Source of the DNA: Gramella sp. Hel_I_59
GTDB lineage: Bacteria > Bacteroidota > Bacteroidia > Flavobacteriales > Flavobacteriaceae
DNA: 64,000 bases
Assembly (NCBI RefSeq): GCF_006714895.1
Contig: NZ_VFME01000001.1
Span: 1,984,001 to 2,048,000 of the forward strand
Direction: 5' to 3'
Shown: in pieces, positions 52,264 through 60,787 of the stretch
How positions within the stretch are numbered: the stretch's first letter is position 1
Layout of the letters: each line of letters begins with the position of its first letter
Made by a program: the position numbers and the translations under genes
The notes under the pieces: generated by a model
Told to the model about the DNA's origin: nothing
Databases searched by the model: none
The model's input: only the letters and a program-made list of their open reading frames with translations

Positions 52264-54715
52264 ATTGGGGATCTACATTTGTTATAACTCTAACCGACCT
52301 GAATACGCCGATCGCCTGGTAAGATTTTAAGATTCTGGTGATCATCGCTTTAGTTTTTCCCAGATTTTGTTTCTGCGGAATCTTAATAAGTATATTCTTA
52401 TAGTATTCATTACGAATTCGGGCTACCGGTGGGAATTCTGGTCCCAGAACGTATCTATCGAAAACATTCTCCAATGCTCTTGCCAACCACTCTGCTGCTT
52501 CATTTGTTTTCGAAAAATCCCTGCTTTTTAGTGTCAACCGTACGAGACGATAGAATGGCGGATATTGATATTGGTAGCGATCCTCCAATTGTTCCTCATA
52601 CATCTCCTTATATGCGCCAGTAGACACCTGTTGAATGATCTGGTGGTGTGGGTTGTAGCTCTGGATCAAAACCTTTCCTCTTTTTTTAGTTCTGCCCGAT
52701 CTTCCTGCTACCTGTAACATCAACTGGAAACTTCGTTCATGTGCCCTGAAATCCGGAAAATTAAGAAGATTGTCTGCATTCATAATCCCAACCAGGCTCA
52801 CCTTTCTAAAATCCAGTCCTTTACTAAGCATTTGAGTCCCAATAAGAATATCGGTTTCGTGATTTTCGAACGCTTCAATAATCTTTTCGTAAGCATATTT
52901 TCCACGGGTAGTATCCTGATCCATTCTACCTATACTATGTTCTGGAAAAAGCGCTTTTAGTTCAGTTTCCACTTGCTCCGTTCCAAATCCTTTCGTAGTA
53001 ATTTCGTTACTACCACAAGCCATACAATGGTGTTGCATTGCAATATGATAACCGCAGTAATGACATCGCAACTGGTTATTATGCGAGTGATAGGTTAAAC
53101 TAACATCGCAATTTGGACATTGTGGTGAATGTCCGCAAGTATTACATTCCAGAATAGGTGAAAAACCTCTACGATTCTGGAAAAGTATCACTTGTTCGTT
53201 TTCCTTCAGACTGGACTTAATCTCTTCAATCATTCTCTCAGAAAAATGGCCGGTCATCTTCTTTTTCTTATGCGCAGTTTTAATGTCGACCACCTCTACT
53301 TCCGGCATCAATACATCTCCAAACCTGCTATGAAGTTCGACGAGAGCATACTTATTATGTACGGCATTAAAATAGGATTCTACAGAAGGCGTGGCCGATC
53401 CAAGTATGATATTAGCCTGAAAAATATTGGCTAGAACCACCGCCGCATCACGAGCGTGATATCTTGGCGCAGGATCAAATTGCTTGAAAGTAGCTTCATG
53501 TTCCTCATCTACTACAATAAGTCCAAGATCCTGAAATGGCAGGAAAATACATGACCTTGCTCCTATTACGATTTTACCTTTATCCTTATTTTCTTTTACA
53601 TGTTTGTATATCTCTACCCGTTCATTTACCGAATACTTACTGTGATACACCAGTACTTTATCACCAAAGTAATTCTGTAACCTTTTGATCAGCTGAGTGG
53701 TTAGTGCTATTTCTGGTAATAGATATAATGATTGTTTACCTTTTTCAAGAGCTGCTTCAATAAGTTTAATATAGATTTCCGTTTTCCCGGAAGAAGTTAC
53801 ACCATGCAACAAACACACATGATCTTCAGCAAAATTTTCTGTAATCTCTGTAAATGCTCTTTGTTGCTCGCTGCTGAAATTTATTTCGTGGTTACTAATT
53901 TCTGAATTGAATTGAATCCTGTCTGTAGACCGGTATTCTTCAATTAATATTTTCTTCTGAATTAATCCTTTTATCACGGCAGCAGAAACTCCGGATTCAT
54001 TCGAAAGTTCCTTTAATTTAAGAGCTTTTCGAGATTTTGCGGTTAAACTGAAGTAGCTTAGCAAAGCCTCACGTTGTTTCGGTGCCTTGGATAGTTCATC
54101 CAGCAAACCATGCATTTCAGCTTCAGCTTCGTACATAGGATTGAGACTTACATAACGAACTTCCTTAGGTTTGAACTGCTCATAAATTTCCTGGTTGAGT
54201 TCTATCAGATTCTTTGCTACCAGTTTGTTTATAATAGGTAATACTTTTTTCCTGTCAAGTAATTGCTCGATCTCCTGGATCTTCATCGAAGATTGCCTTT
54301 GCAAAGCTTCAGTTACCAAATACTCATCATCAGTAAGCATTTCGTCCTCAATTTTCACTTCCGAAGAAAGCTTTACGATGCTTTCGCTCGCGAGCAAAAA
54401 TGCTCCGGGTAATGCCGCTCTAATAACATCGCCTTCGGTACATAAATAATAAGAAGCGATCCAGTTCCAGAATTTCAACTGGTTATGCGTAAGCAGCGGA
54501 GTTTCATCTATGATCTGGTGAATTGGTTTGGCCTCGTATACTTCTGGCGGAGTACTATGAATTTTAGCAACGATACCTGTATAAATCCTGTTCTTACCAA
54601 AAGGAACAGCCAATCGCATTCCCTCCTGAATGAATTCTGCCTCTTCATTTGTGACAGCATACGTAAACCTGTTATCCAGTGGCAACGGTAAAATAAGATC
54701 TACAAATTGTGACAT
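52262..54715 (-). CDS. priA: Primosomal replication restart helicase PriA
   Basis: This 817-residue PriA restarts stalled forks by loading the replisome. The N-terminal 3'-DNA-binding region (VDLILPLPLDNRFTYAV) is followed by a SF2 helicase domain with Walker A GVTSSGKTEIY, DEEH box in LIVVDEEHEATFK and GTQMLSKGLDF. Zinc-binding cysteines occur in CNTCGHSPQCPNCD, LRCHYCG and CMACGS. The C-terminal domain ends in ITNVDPQ. Length is a little longer than E. coli PriA. It is alone on the strand and lies just after the structured element at 54741. Confidence 0.97.
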   Translation of the reverse strand: MSQFVDLILPLPLDNRFTYAVTNEEAEFIQEGMRLAVPFGKNRIYTGIVAKIHSTPPEVYEAKPIHQIIDETPLLTHNQLKFWNWIASYYLCTEGDVIRAALPGAFLLASESIVKLSSEVKIEDEMLTDDEYLVTEALQRQSSMKIQEIEQLLDRKKVLPIINKLVAKNLIELNQEIYEQFKPKEVRYVSLNPMYEAEAEMHGLLDELSKAPKQREALLSYFSLTAKSRKALKLKELSNESGVSAAVIKGLIQKKILIEEYRSTDRIQFNSEISNHEINFSSEQQRAFTEITENFAEDHVCLLHGVTSSGKTEIYIKLIEAALEKGKQSLYLLPEIALTTQLIKRLQNYFGDKVLVYHSKYSVNERVEIYKHVKENKDKGKIVIGARSCIFLPFQDLGLIVVDEEHEATFKQFDPAPRYHARDAAVVLANIFQANIILGSATPSVESYFNAVHNKYALVELHSRFGDVLMPEVEVVDIKTAHKKKKMTGHFSERMIEEIKSSLKENEQVILFQNRRGFSPILECNTCGHSPQCPNCDVSLTYHSHNNQLRCHYCGYHIAMQHHCMACGSNEITTKGFGTEQVETELKALFPEHSIGRMDQDTTRGKYAYEKIIEAFENHETDILIGTQMLSKGLDFRKVSLVGIMNADNLLNFPDFRAHERSFQLMLQVAGRSGRTKKRGKVLIQSYNPHHQIIQQVSTGAYKEMYEEQLEDRYQYQYPPFYRLVRLTLKSRDFSKTNEAAEWLARALENVFDRYVLGPEFPPVARIRNEYYKNILIKIPQKQNLGKTKAMITRILKSYQAIGVFRSVRVITNVDPQ

Positions 54716-54740
54716 ACTAGCTCAGATTGATAAAACAAAA

Positions 54741-54823
54741 CTGCCTGGACAGCGACTTTTTCTAAGAACTCAAAAGTATTAAGAAACTTTAGTTCTATAA
54801 AATAAGTCTGACTTTCCAGGCAG
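54741..54823 (-). other. 83-nt imperfect hairpin element, probable terminator of the DUF2147 gene
   Basis: Between the DUF2147 gene stop and the priA start, nested complementary segments form one long imperfect stem on the minus-strand transcript. The outer 9-bp stem pairs 54741-54749 with 54815-54823. The middle stem pairs 54750-54758 with 54804-54810 with a bulge. The inner stems pair 54765-54770 with 54791-54796 and 54773-54777 with 54786-54790. A T-rich stretch (TTTTGTTTT on the minus strand) follows the outer stem. It is longer and more branched than usual terminators here and may also be an RNA element or mobile-element remnant. Confidence 0.55.
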
Positions 54824-54841
54824 CTTTATGCTTGTAGTTTA

Positions 54842-55267
54842 TTATTCGGCTCTTTGCCAGGTTCTGGTTTGATAGAATAGAGCGATATATCCACGAATAT
54901 TCAACACATCCGGTTTCTCTTCATCGATCCAGATCTTACAACGGTATTCCTTACCAGTTTTAGGATCAACGATAGTTCCATCACTATATTCTTCTCCGTC
55001 CTTAACCAGGCCCTGCATAATTTCCATGCCTTCAACCGGTTTATTTCGAAGATCACCCTCGCATTTCGTACAAAGTCTATCCCTGTCTTCTTCCCGCATG
55101 ATTCGATCTACTTTCCCGTAAATCTTACCGTCCTTCTTGTAGACCTCAATAATGCTATTTACCACACCTTCTTCGTTTCTATTCTCCCATTTACCCAGAA
55201 CATCCTGTGCGCTAAGATCATGAGTGAATAGCGGAAGAATTAAGAGAACTAATAAAAACTTCTTCAT
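54842..55267 (-). CDS. DUF2147 exported protein
   Basis: This 141-residue secreted or periplasmic protein has a signal peptide at 1-20 (FLLVLLILPLFTHDLSAQ). DUF2147 features: GKWENRNEEGVVNSIIEVYKKDGKIYGKVD near 25-54, MIMREEDRDRLCTKCEGDLRNKPVEGM, DGTIVDPKTGKEYRCKIWID and the C-terminal LNIRGYIALFYQTRTWQRAE. Two cysteines form a CTKC motif. Its role is unknown; the fold is lipocalin-like and could bind a small ligand. It is one base after the chalcone-isomerase-like gene, so both are probably one transcript. Confidence 0.93.
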   Translation of the reverse strand: MKKFLLVLLILPLFTHDLSAQDVLGKWENRNEEGVVNSIIEVYKKDGKIYGKVDRIMREEDRDRLCTKCEGDLRNKPVEGMEIMQGLVKDGEEYSDGTIVDPKTGKEYRCKIWIDEEKPDVLNIRGYIALFYQTRTWQRAE

Positions 55268-55268
55268 A

Positions 55269-55829
55269 TTATTTACCTAACATGGCATCTTTAAGATCAT
55301 CATCTGCCGGGTTTTTTGACAACCAGATTCCAAATAAAGCTTTCTTAAATTCCATTCCTTTAATAGTACCTAGTTCTTTATCGTTTTTGTAAGCTGTCAC
55401 ACCAGATCCTGGAAGATAAACGATGTCAAAAACATCATTTTTAGTGATTTCTTCCATAAAGAAACCTTTGAACTTTTTAATCTCTGCAGCTAGTGGTTTG
55501 GTGTTACCATTCATAGAGCTTTCAAAACCATCATTCACAGCATCCACCATCTTATCACTGCTAATTAGCTTGCTTACGATATGTAATTTAATGCTCATTG
55601 GTTTATCTGAAGACATAATAGCATCTGCACTGGAAGATTTTTCAGAAAGATAGAGTCCACCTGCATAAAGGTCGATCCATAATTTCTCTCTAACTCCTGC
55701 TCCATTGAGCTGAAGGGTTTTCCCTTGATACGTTTCAGAATTTGGAAGTTTTACGCCACCAACTTCTGTTTGAGCTGAAGTTAAGCCGAAGCTCATCATT
55801 GCAATAAATAAAACTGCTAGTTTTTTCAT
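55269..55829 (-). CDS. Exported chalcone-isomerase-like protein
   Basis: This 186-residue protein has a signal peptide at 1-19 (AVLFIAMMSFGLTSAQ) followed by a chalcone-isomerase-like fold (LPNSETYQGKTLQLNGAGVREKLWIDLYAGGLYL; MSIKLHIVSKLISSDKMVDAVNDGF; ITKNDVFDIVYLPGSGVTAY; IKGMEFKKALFGIWLSKNPAD). It is the bacterial CHI-like family, whose members bind fatty acids or have unknown activity, not flavonoid synthesis. It is co-encoded with DUF2147, a common flavobacterial pairing, and is probably periplasmic. Confidence 0.93.
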   Translation of the reverse strand: MKKLAVLFIAMMSFGLTSAQTEVGGVKLPNSETYQGKTLQLNGAGVREKLWIDLYAGGLYLSEKSSSADAIMSSDKPMSIKLHIVSKLISSDKMVDAVNDGFESSMNGNTKPLAAEIKKFKGFFMEEITKNDVFDIVYLPGSGVTAYKNDKELGTIKGMEFKKALFGIWLSKNPADDDLKDAMLGK

Positions 55830-55855
55830 GATTGTAAGTTTAGTTTGGTTTAAAG

Positions 55856-56779
55856 TTATTTAAAATTCCTTTTCAATTTGATCAATGAAGCATTTAGTTC
55901 GAAACCGAGTAATAAAAGGTTGGAATTGAGCCATATATAAAACATAAGGATCAATAAAGCTCCAATAGAACCATATAATTCATTGTAATTTGAAAAATTT
56001 GTAATGTATAAACTGAATAAAAAGGTAGCAATAATAATAAGAATGGTAGTAAAGGTTGCGCCTACAGAAAAGAATCTTGCCTTTCTTGCTTCCTTTGTTC
56101 CAAAATAATAGAGTATCGCCACCGATGTATAAATTAGAATAACAAATCCAATATATTTTATTAGATGTGCTCCAGTTCCTTCTTCGCTAACCAATCCCAG
56201 ATCTGTTAGATCGGCTATAGCATAAGTCGTATATACAGCACCTATAACTGATATAAGCAACAACAATGCCAATATAAGTGCAACACCCAGTGCAACAGCA
56301 TACTGCCGGGGAATTGACCTGTTTTTCTTGGTATGATAACTAAATTCGAAGCCAGTGAAAATGGCGTTTACACCGTTGGTCATTAAAAATACAGAAAGTA
56401 TAAACGCCACAGATAACAATCCTCCCCTGGGTGTACTTGCAATATCCTCGAAAATAGTTCCGAAGAAATCTGAAGTCTCAGGAGGCAATAGAGAATCCAT
56501 AAAAACCAGAAATTCTATCTGGAAATCATCAATGAAAGTAATGTACGGGATCAAATTCAGCACAAATAGCAGGAATGGAAAGATTGCCATAAAAAAGCTA
56601 AAAGCAATGCTACTTGCCCGGGTAGAAAAAGTTCCTTTTACGATCCCTCCCCAATAAATGACCCATAAATTATAAAGCGTTAATCCATCAAGGCCGGGTA
56701 AAACAACCCCTTTCGACCAGCGTTTCCACCAGGCCGAAAGATCCTTTAATTTGGAATTGAACGCTTTTTTTGGTGCCAT
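55856..56779 (-). CDS. YihY/BrkB-family inner-membrane protein
   Basis: This 307-residue membrane protein is of the YihY/virulence factor BrkB family. At least six hydrophobic segments are visible (IAFSFFMAIFPFLLFVLNLI; GLLSVAFILSVFLMTNGV; ALGVALILALLLLISVIGA; YIGFVILIYTSVAILYYF; FTTILIIIATFLFSLYIT; ALLILMFYIWLNSNLLLLG). Residues NAIFTGFEF and the final 'LLLGFELNASLI' are family marks. Substrate is unknown; BrkB was once thought to be RNase BN and this was withdrawn. It starts 2 bp after the nadC stop. Confidence 0.93.
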   Translation of the reverse strand: MAPKKAFNSKLKDLSAWWKRWSKGVVLPGLDGLTLYNLWVIYWGGIVKGTFSTRASSIAFSFFMAIFPFLLFVLNLIPYITFIDDFQIEFLVFMDSLLPPETSDFFGTIFEDIASTPRGGLLSVAFILSVFLMTNGVNAIFTGFEFSYHTKKNRSIPRQYAVALGVALILALLLLISVIGAVYTTYAIADLTDLGLVSEEGTGAHLIKYIGFVILIYTSVAILYYFGTKEARKARFFSVGATFTTILIIIATFLFSLYITNFSNYNELYGSIGALLILMFYIWLNSNLLLLGFELNASLIKLKRNFK

Positions 56780-56781
56780 TA

Positions 56782-57639
56782 TTAAACGGCTTTTAAACTC
56801 AGATCTAAATTGTACACAGAATGCGTCAACGCACCACTACTTATATAATCCACTCCACATTCTGCATAAGAACGGGCAGTTTCCAGAGTGATCCCTCCAC
56901 TACTCTCCGTCAAACATTTTGCATTAATTAAATGCACAGCTTTACTCGTGTCCTCATAATTGAAATTATCTATAAGAATACGATAGATCCCATCTGACTT
57001 TAATATTTCCCTGATCTCATTCATGTCTCTTGCCTCGACAATAATCTTGAGGTCGAGATCGTTTCTTGTAAGATACTCTTTCGTTTTATCTATCGCCTTG
57101 GTAATACCTCCGGCGAAATCTATATGATTATCCTTTAACATGATCATATCGTAGAGCGCAAATCTATGATTCTCGCCACCACCAATCTTAACTGCCCATT
57201 TTTCCAGAGCGCGAATTCCCGGTGTAGTTTTACGGGTATCCAAAATCTTAGTTCCCGTGCCTTCTAACTTTTCGACAAAAGTTGCGGTTTTAGTTGCAAT
57301 AGCACTCATTCGCTGCATAGCATTCAAAACGAGTCTCTCTGCTTTGAGGATAGATTGCGAAGAACCTTCTACGTAAAACGCAATGTCTCCCTTCGATATC
57401 TTCTGTCCGTCTTGAATTTTAAGATCGATAGATAATTCTGGATCTACGTGATGAAATACCTTTTCGGCAAATCTGACTCCTGCGATAAGACCCTGATCCT
57501 TTACAAGCAATTTTGCTTTGCCTTTTGCAGCCTTCGGAATACAAGCCAGAGAACTATGGTCTCCATCTCCAACATCCTCACGAATGGCATTTCCTATAAT
57601 TAAATCTATTTCTTTTTCGAATTGTTCCGGTGAGATCAT
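56782..57639 (-). CDS. nadC: Nicotinate-nucleotide pyrophosphorylase (carboxylating)
   Basis: This 285-residue enzyme makes nicotinate mononucleotide from quinolinate and PRPP in NAD biosynthesis. Visible motifs: REDVGDGDHSSLACIP at the N-terminus, LVLNAMQRMSAIATKTATFV, LDTRKTTPGIRALEKWAVKIGGGENHRF (PRPP/quinolinate site), MLKDNHI and the C-terminal ESSGGITLETARSYAECGVDYISSGALTHS. Length is normal. It is followed by YihY after 2 bp and is divergent from rlmH. nadA/nadB are not in the window. Confidence 0.97.
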   Translation of the reverse strand: MISPEQFEKEIDLIIGNAIREDVGDGDHSSLACIPKAAKGKAKLLVKDQGLIAGVRFAEKVFHHVDPELSIDLKIQDGQKISKGDIAFYVEGSSQSILKAERLVLNAMQRMSAIATKTATFVEKLEGTGTKILDTRKTTPGIRALEKWAVKIGGGENHRFALYDMIMLKDNHIDFAGGITKAIDKTKEYLTRNDLDLKIIVEARDMNEIREILKSDGIYRILIDNFNYEDTSKAVHLINAKCLTESSGGITLETARSYAECGVDYISSGALTHSVYNLDLSLKAV

Positions 57640-57649
57640 TTTCTCTGCT

Positions 57650-57657
57650 TATTTTTG
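57650..57657 (+). promoter_or_regulatory. Possible -7 box for rlmH
   Basis: TATTTTTG matches TAnnTTTG and lies 33 bp before the rlmH ATG, between divergent nadC and rlmH. No -33 element at the usual spacing. Confidence 0.4.
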
Positions 57658-57690
57658 TAAATGTAGTAAAGTCTGTACTAAAATCACGGG

Positions 57691-58164
57691 ATGACCATAA
57701 AATTAGTGTGCGTCGGGAAAACCGATAAAAGGGAGCTAGAAGATCTAATAAACATCTATTCTGAAAGACTTCAGCATTATATCAAATATGAACTTGAATT
57801 GATCCCGGACCTTAAGAAAACCAAGAGTCTCGACGAGAACCAGCAGAAAACCAAAGAAGGTGATCTTATACTAAGCGGAACTCAGAATTCAGATTTCGTG
57901 GTTCTGCTGGACGAGAATGGTAAGCAGTATGATTCCGTAGCATTTTCAGAATATATTCAGAAAAGAATGAACACCGGATTGAAGCGATTGATCTTTGTAA
58001 TAGGCGGCCCATACGGTTTTTCAGACGCCGTTTATGCAAGATCTGATGGAAAAATATCTCTTTCCAAGATGACCTTTTCTCATCAAATGGTGCGACTTTT
58101 TGCAACTGAGCAATTATACCGCGCTTTTACTATACTTAAGAACGAACCTTACCATCATAGATAA
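57691..58164 (+). CDS. rlmH: 23S rRNA (pseudouridine1915-N3)-methyltransferase
   Basis: This 157-residue SPOUT methyltransferase (YbeA/RlmH) modifies pseudouridine 1915 in helix 69 of the large subunit. The knot region FVIGGPYGFSDAVYARSDGKISLSKMTFSHQMVR near 102-135 carries the AdoMet-binding glycines, and the LFATEQLYRAFTILKNEPYHH end is the catalytic signature with tyrosine and histidine. Its stop overlaps the rdgB ATG by one base (TAATG). Confidence 0.97.
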   Translation: MTIKLVCVGKTDKRELEDLINIYSERLQHYIKYELELIPDLKKTKSLDENQQKTKEGDLILSGTQNSDFVVLLDENGKQYDSVAFSEYIQKRMNTGLKRLIFVIGGPYGFSDAVYARSDGKISLSKMTFSHQMVRLFATEQLYRAFTILKNEPYHHR

Positions 58165-58745
58165 TGAATACTATCAAATTAGTTTTTGCAACACATAATA
58201 AGAACAAATTCAAAGAAATTCAGGCTTTAGTGCCAGATCATATTGAATTGCTAAGCCTGGAGGAGATTGGCTGTGAGGAAGATATCGAAGAAACCGGCGA
58301 CACAATCGACGCAAATGCCATTATAAAGGCAGAATATGTGCGGAGTCGGTATGGTTATGATTGCTTTGCGGATGATACTGGACTGGAAGTCGAATCGTTG
58401 GCTGGAGCTCCAGGCGTTTACTCAGCCAGATATGCTGGCGAAATTAAAGATGATAGCGCAAATCGCAGAAAGCTCTTGAATCAGCTTGAGGAGCGTAATG
58501 ATCGTACGGCACGGTTTAAGACTGTCATTGCATTGAATTTAAAAGAAAACGAAAATCTGTTTACAGGGATTTGCGAGGGTTCGATCACCAGGGAAGAACG
58601 TGGAGTAAACGGTTTTGGATATGATCCAATTTTTCAACCCAAGGGATTTGATAAAACCTTTGCCGAGATGAATCTGGAAGAAAAATCGGGTATTAGTCAT
58701 CGTGCAAAAGCTTTCAAAGAACTCATAGACTACCTATCTATTTAA
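58164..58745 (+). CDS. rdgB: XTP/dITP pyrophosphatase (HAM1/RdgB)
   Basis: This 193-residue enzyme hydrolyses non-canonical purine nucleoside triphosphates (XTP, dITP) to monophosphates, preventing their incorporation. Motifs: VFATHNKNKFKEIQAL at the start, DCFADDTGLEVESLAGAPGVYSARYAG near 70-95 and GYDPIFQPKGFDKTFAEM, with the C-terminal SHRAKAFKEL. It overlaps rlmH by one base. The region 58746-58918 downstream holds the promoter and leader of the RNA helicase gene. Confidence 0.97.
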   Translation: MNTIKLVFATHNKNKFKEIQALVPDHIELLSLEEIGCEEDIEETGDTIDANAIIKAEYVRSRYGYDCFADDTGLEVESLAGAPGVYSARYAGEIKDDSANRRKLLNQLEERNDRTARFKTVIALNLKENENLFTGICEGSITREERGVNGFGYDPIFQPKGFDKTFAEMNLEEKSGISHRAKAFKELIDYLSI

Positions 58746-58798
58746 TAGTCAGCCATTTAAATAAATCACTATAAATTAGTTTGCTTCAGATTTAAACG

Positions 58799-58806
58799 TA
58801 TCTTTG
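58799..58806 (+). promoter_or_regulatory. Probable -7 box for the DEAD-box helicase gene
   Basis: TATCTTTG matches TAnnTTTG. It predicts a transcript start near 58812 and a leader of about 105 nt before the ATG at 58919. A TTTG lies 15 bp upstream, slightly short of ideal spacing. Confidence 0.5.
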
Positions 58807-58865
58807 CGGCTTGAAATTCCTCAGGGTGAGGATGTGTTACTGGAAGTTTAGGTTTAAGTATGTCG

Positions 58866-58904
58866 ATTCGCTTCTTATGTAACACTTACATACGATAATC
58901 GAAT
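58866..58904 (+). promoter_or_regulatory. Structured leader of the DEAD-box helicase mRNA
   Basis: Inside the predicted 5' leader a perfect 7-bp hairpin (TATGTAA 58876-58882, loop CAC, TTACATA 58886-58892) sits within a wider pairing of ATTCG with CGAAT (58866-58870 and 58900-58904). It ends 14 nt before the start codon. Whether it regulates translation is not shown. Confidence 0.4.
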
Positions 58905-58918
58905 ACTTACAAAAAAGA

Positions 58919-60712
58919 ATGAACGCATTCCAAGCACTTGGACTGGACGCAGATCTGCTACAGGCCATAAACGACATGGGTTTCGAAACCCCAAGTGAAG
59001 TACAGGAAAAATCAATTCCAATTCTTCTATCCCAGGAAACCGACTTGGTTTCTCTGGCACAAACAGGAACGGGAAAAACCGCAGCTTTCGGTTTTCCACT
59101 TATCCAGAAAATAGATTCCAATTCTAAAAAAACTCAGGCTTTAATCTTATCGCCAACTCGTGAACTGTGTTTACAAATCACCAATGAGTTAAAGAACTAC
59201 AGTAAATATAAAAGATCTCTAAATGTAGTTGCCGTTTACGGTGGCGCTAGTATTACAGATCAAGCAAGAGCGATTGAAAGAGGAGCTCAGATCATAGTTG
59301 CAACTCCAGGGAGAATGCAGGATATGATTAGAAGAAACCTTGCAGACATCTCTTCAATTAACTATTGTGTTCTTGATGAGGCAGATGAGATGCTGAACAT
59401 GGGATTCTATGAAGACATCAAAAGCATACTTTCGCACACTCCAAAACACAAAAAAACATGGTTGTTTTCAGCTACCATGCCTAAGGAAGTTGCTAAGATC
59501 GCTAAGAAGTTCATGACAGATCCTGTTGAGATCACGGTAGGATCAAAGAACATGGGTACGTCTAACGTTACTCATGAATACTACCTGGTAAATCACAGAA
59601 ACAGATATGATGCTTTAAAAAGGCTGGCAGATGCTAATCCTGATATCTTCTCTGTAATTTTCTGTAGAACAAAAAGAGATACTCAAAAGGTTGCTGAAAA
59701 GCTGATCGAAGATGGTTATAACGCTGCTGCATTGCACGGTGATCTTAGCCAGAATCAACGTGACCTGGTAATGAAGAGTTTCAGAAGCAGACAAATCCAA
59801 ATGCTGGTAGCTACAGATGTTGCTGCCCGTGGAATTGATGTAGATGATATTACTCACGTAATTAACTACCAGTTGCCAGATGAAATAGAAACCTATACTC
59901 ACCGTAGTGGTAGAACAGGTAGAGCTGGTAAGAGCGGTGTATCGATGGTTATCATTTCCAAAAGTGAGGTTCGTAAGATCCGTACGATTGAAAAGATCAT
60001 TCAGCAGAAATTCGAAGAAAAGCAAATTCCTGATGGAAAAGAGATCTGTAAGATCCAGTTATTCCATTTAGCGAATGATATCAAGAAGACTGAGATCAAT
60101 CATGATATTGATCCTTATCTCCCAAATATTAATGAAGCTCTGGAAGATTTCACTAAAGAAGAATTGATCAAAAAATTCTTTTCGGTTGAGTTTACTCGTT
60201 TCTTTAACTATTATGAGAAGGCTCCAGATCTTACTGCAGAATCTGCAGGAGGTAGACCAGAAGTTTCAGAAGGAAATACAAGATATTTCATTAATGTTGG
60301 TTCTAAAGATGGTTATGACTGGAAGAGTCTTAAAGATTTCCTAACAGGCGAACTAAACCTTGACAGGGATGATATCTTTAAAGTAGACTGTAAAGCAAGT
60401 TTTTCTTTCTTTAATACAGATGAGAAGCACGCTGATCTAATTCTTAAAACATTTACAGAATACCAGCAAAATGGTAGATATGTGAATGTGGAGATCACTA
60501 AAGACCAGAAGTCTGATGGCGGCGGTGGTCGTAAAAGAGAACGTGGCGGCGGCGGCGGCGGTCGTAAAGGCGGCGGAAAAAGCTTTAACGATAAAGGAAG
60601 CTTCGGAAAAAGACGTAGCAGTTCAGATCGAGGAGACAAAAAGGGCAACCGGAAAGGAAGCCGAAACAAAAATGTCGAGAGTTCTATAAAAAGAAGAAGA
60701 TCGAAAGCATAA
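58919..60712 (+). CDS. DEAD-box RNA helicase with DbpA-like C-terminal domain
   Basis: This 597-residue RNA helicase of the CsdA/DbpA type has the Q motif FQALGLDADLLQAIND, Walker A AQTGTGKTAAF, motif Ia PTRELCLQI, DEAD in VLDEADEMLN, motif III SAT, motif V ATDVAARGIDV and motif VI HRSGRTGRAG. A DbpA-type RNA-binding domain spans about 455-540 (RYFINVGSKDGYDWKSLKDFL). The last 60 residues are Gly/Arg/Lys-rich (RERGGGGGGRKGGG) and basic. The predicted long structured leader fits cold-shock-responsive helicases. It acts in ribosome assembly or mRNA decay. Confidence 0.95.
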   Translation: MNAFQALGLDADLLQAINDMGFETPSEVQEKSIPILLSQETDLVSLAQTGTGKTAAFGFPLIQKIDSNSKKTQALILSPTRELCLQITNELKNYSKYKRSLNVVAVYGGASITDQARAIERGAQIIVATPGRMQDMIRRNLADISSINYCVLDEADEMLNMGFYEDIKSILSHTPKHKKTWLFSATMPKEVAKIAKKFMTDPVEITVGSKNMGTSNVTHEYYLVNHRNRYDALKRLADANPDIFSVIFCRTKRDTQKVAEKLIEDGYNAAALHGDLSQNQRDLVMKSFRSRQIQMLVATDVAARGIDVDDITHVINYQLPDEIETYTHRSGRTGRAGKSGVSMVIISKSEVRKIRTIEKIIQQKFEEKQIPDGKEICKIQLFHLANDIKKTEINHDIDPYLPNINEALEDFTKEELIKKFFSVEFTRFFNYYEKAPDLTAESAGGRPEVSEGNTRYFINVGSKDGYDWKSLKDFLTGELNLDRDDIFKVDCKASFSFFNTDEKHADLILKTFTEYQQNGRYVNVEITKDQKSDGGGGRKRERGGGGGGRKGGGKSFNDKGSFGKRRSSSDRGDKKGNRKGSRNKNVESSIKRRRSKA

Positions 60713-60720
60713 AATAAAAG

Positions 60721-60756
60721 GTGCCAAACTTAGTTTAAGTTTGGCACTGTTTTTTA
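60721..60756 (+). terminator. Intrinsic terminator after the RNA helicase gene
   Basis: A perfect 12-bp stem (60721-60732 with 60736-60747) and 3-nt loop is followed by TGTTTTTT, 8 bp after the stop of the RNA helicase gene. Confidence 0.93.
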
Positions 60757-60787
60757 TGAAGATTTTCTATTTTTAGGCTCGATTGCT

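Noticed and set aside
60313..60689. ORFs in other frames of the RNA helicase tail
   Set aside because: The Pro- and Val-rich translations come from the repetitive Gly/Arg codons of the helicase C-terminus.
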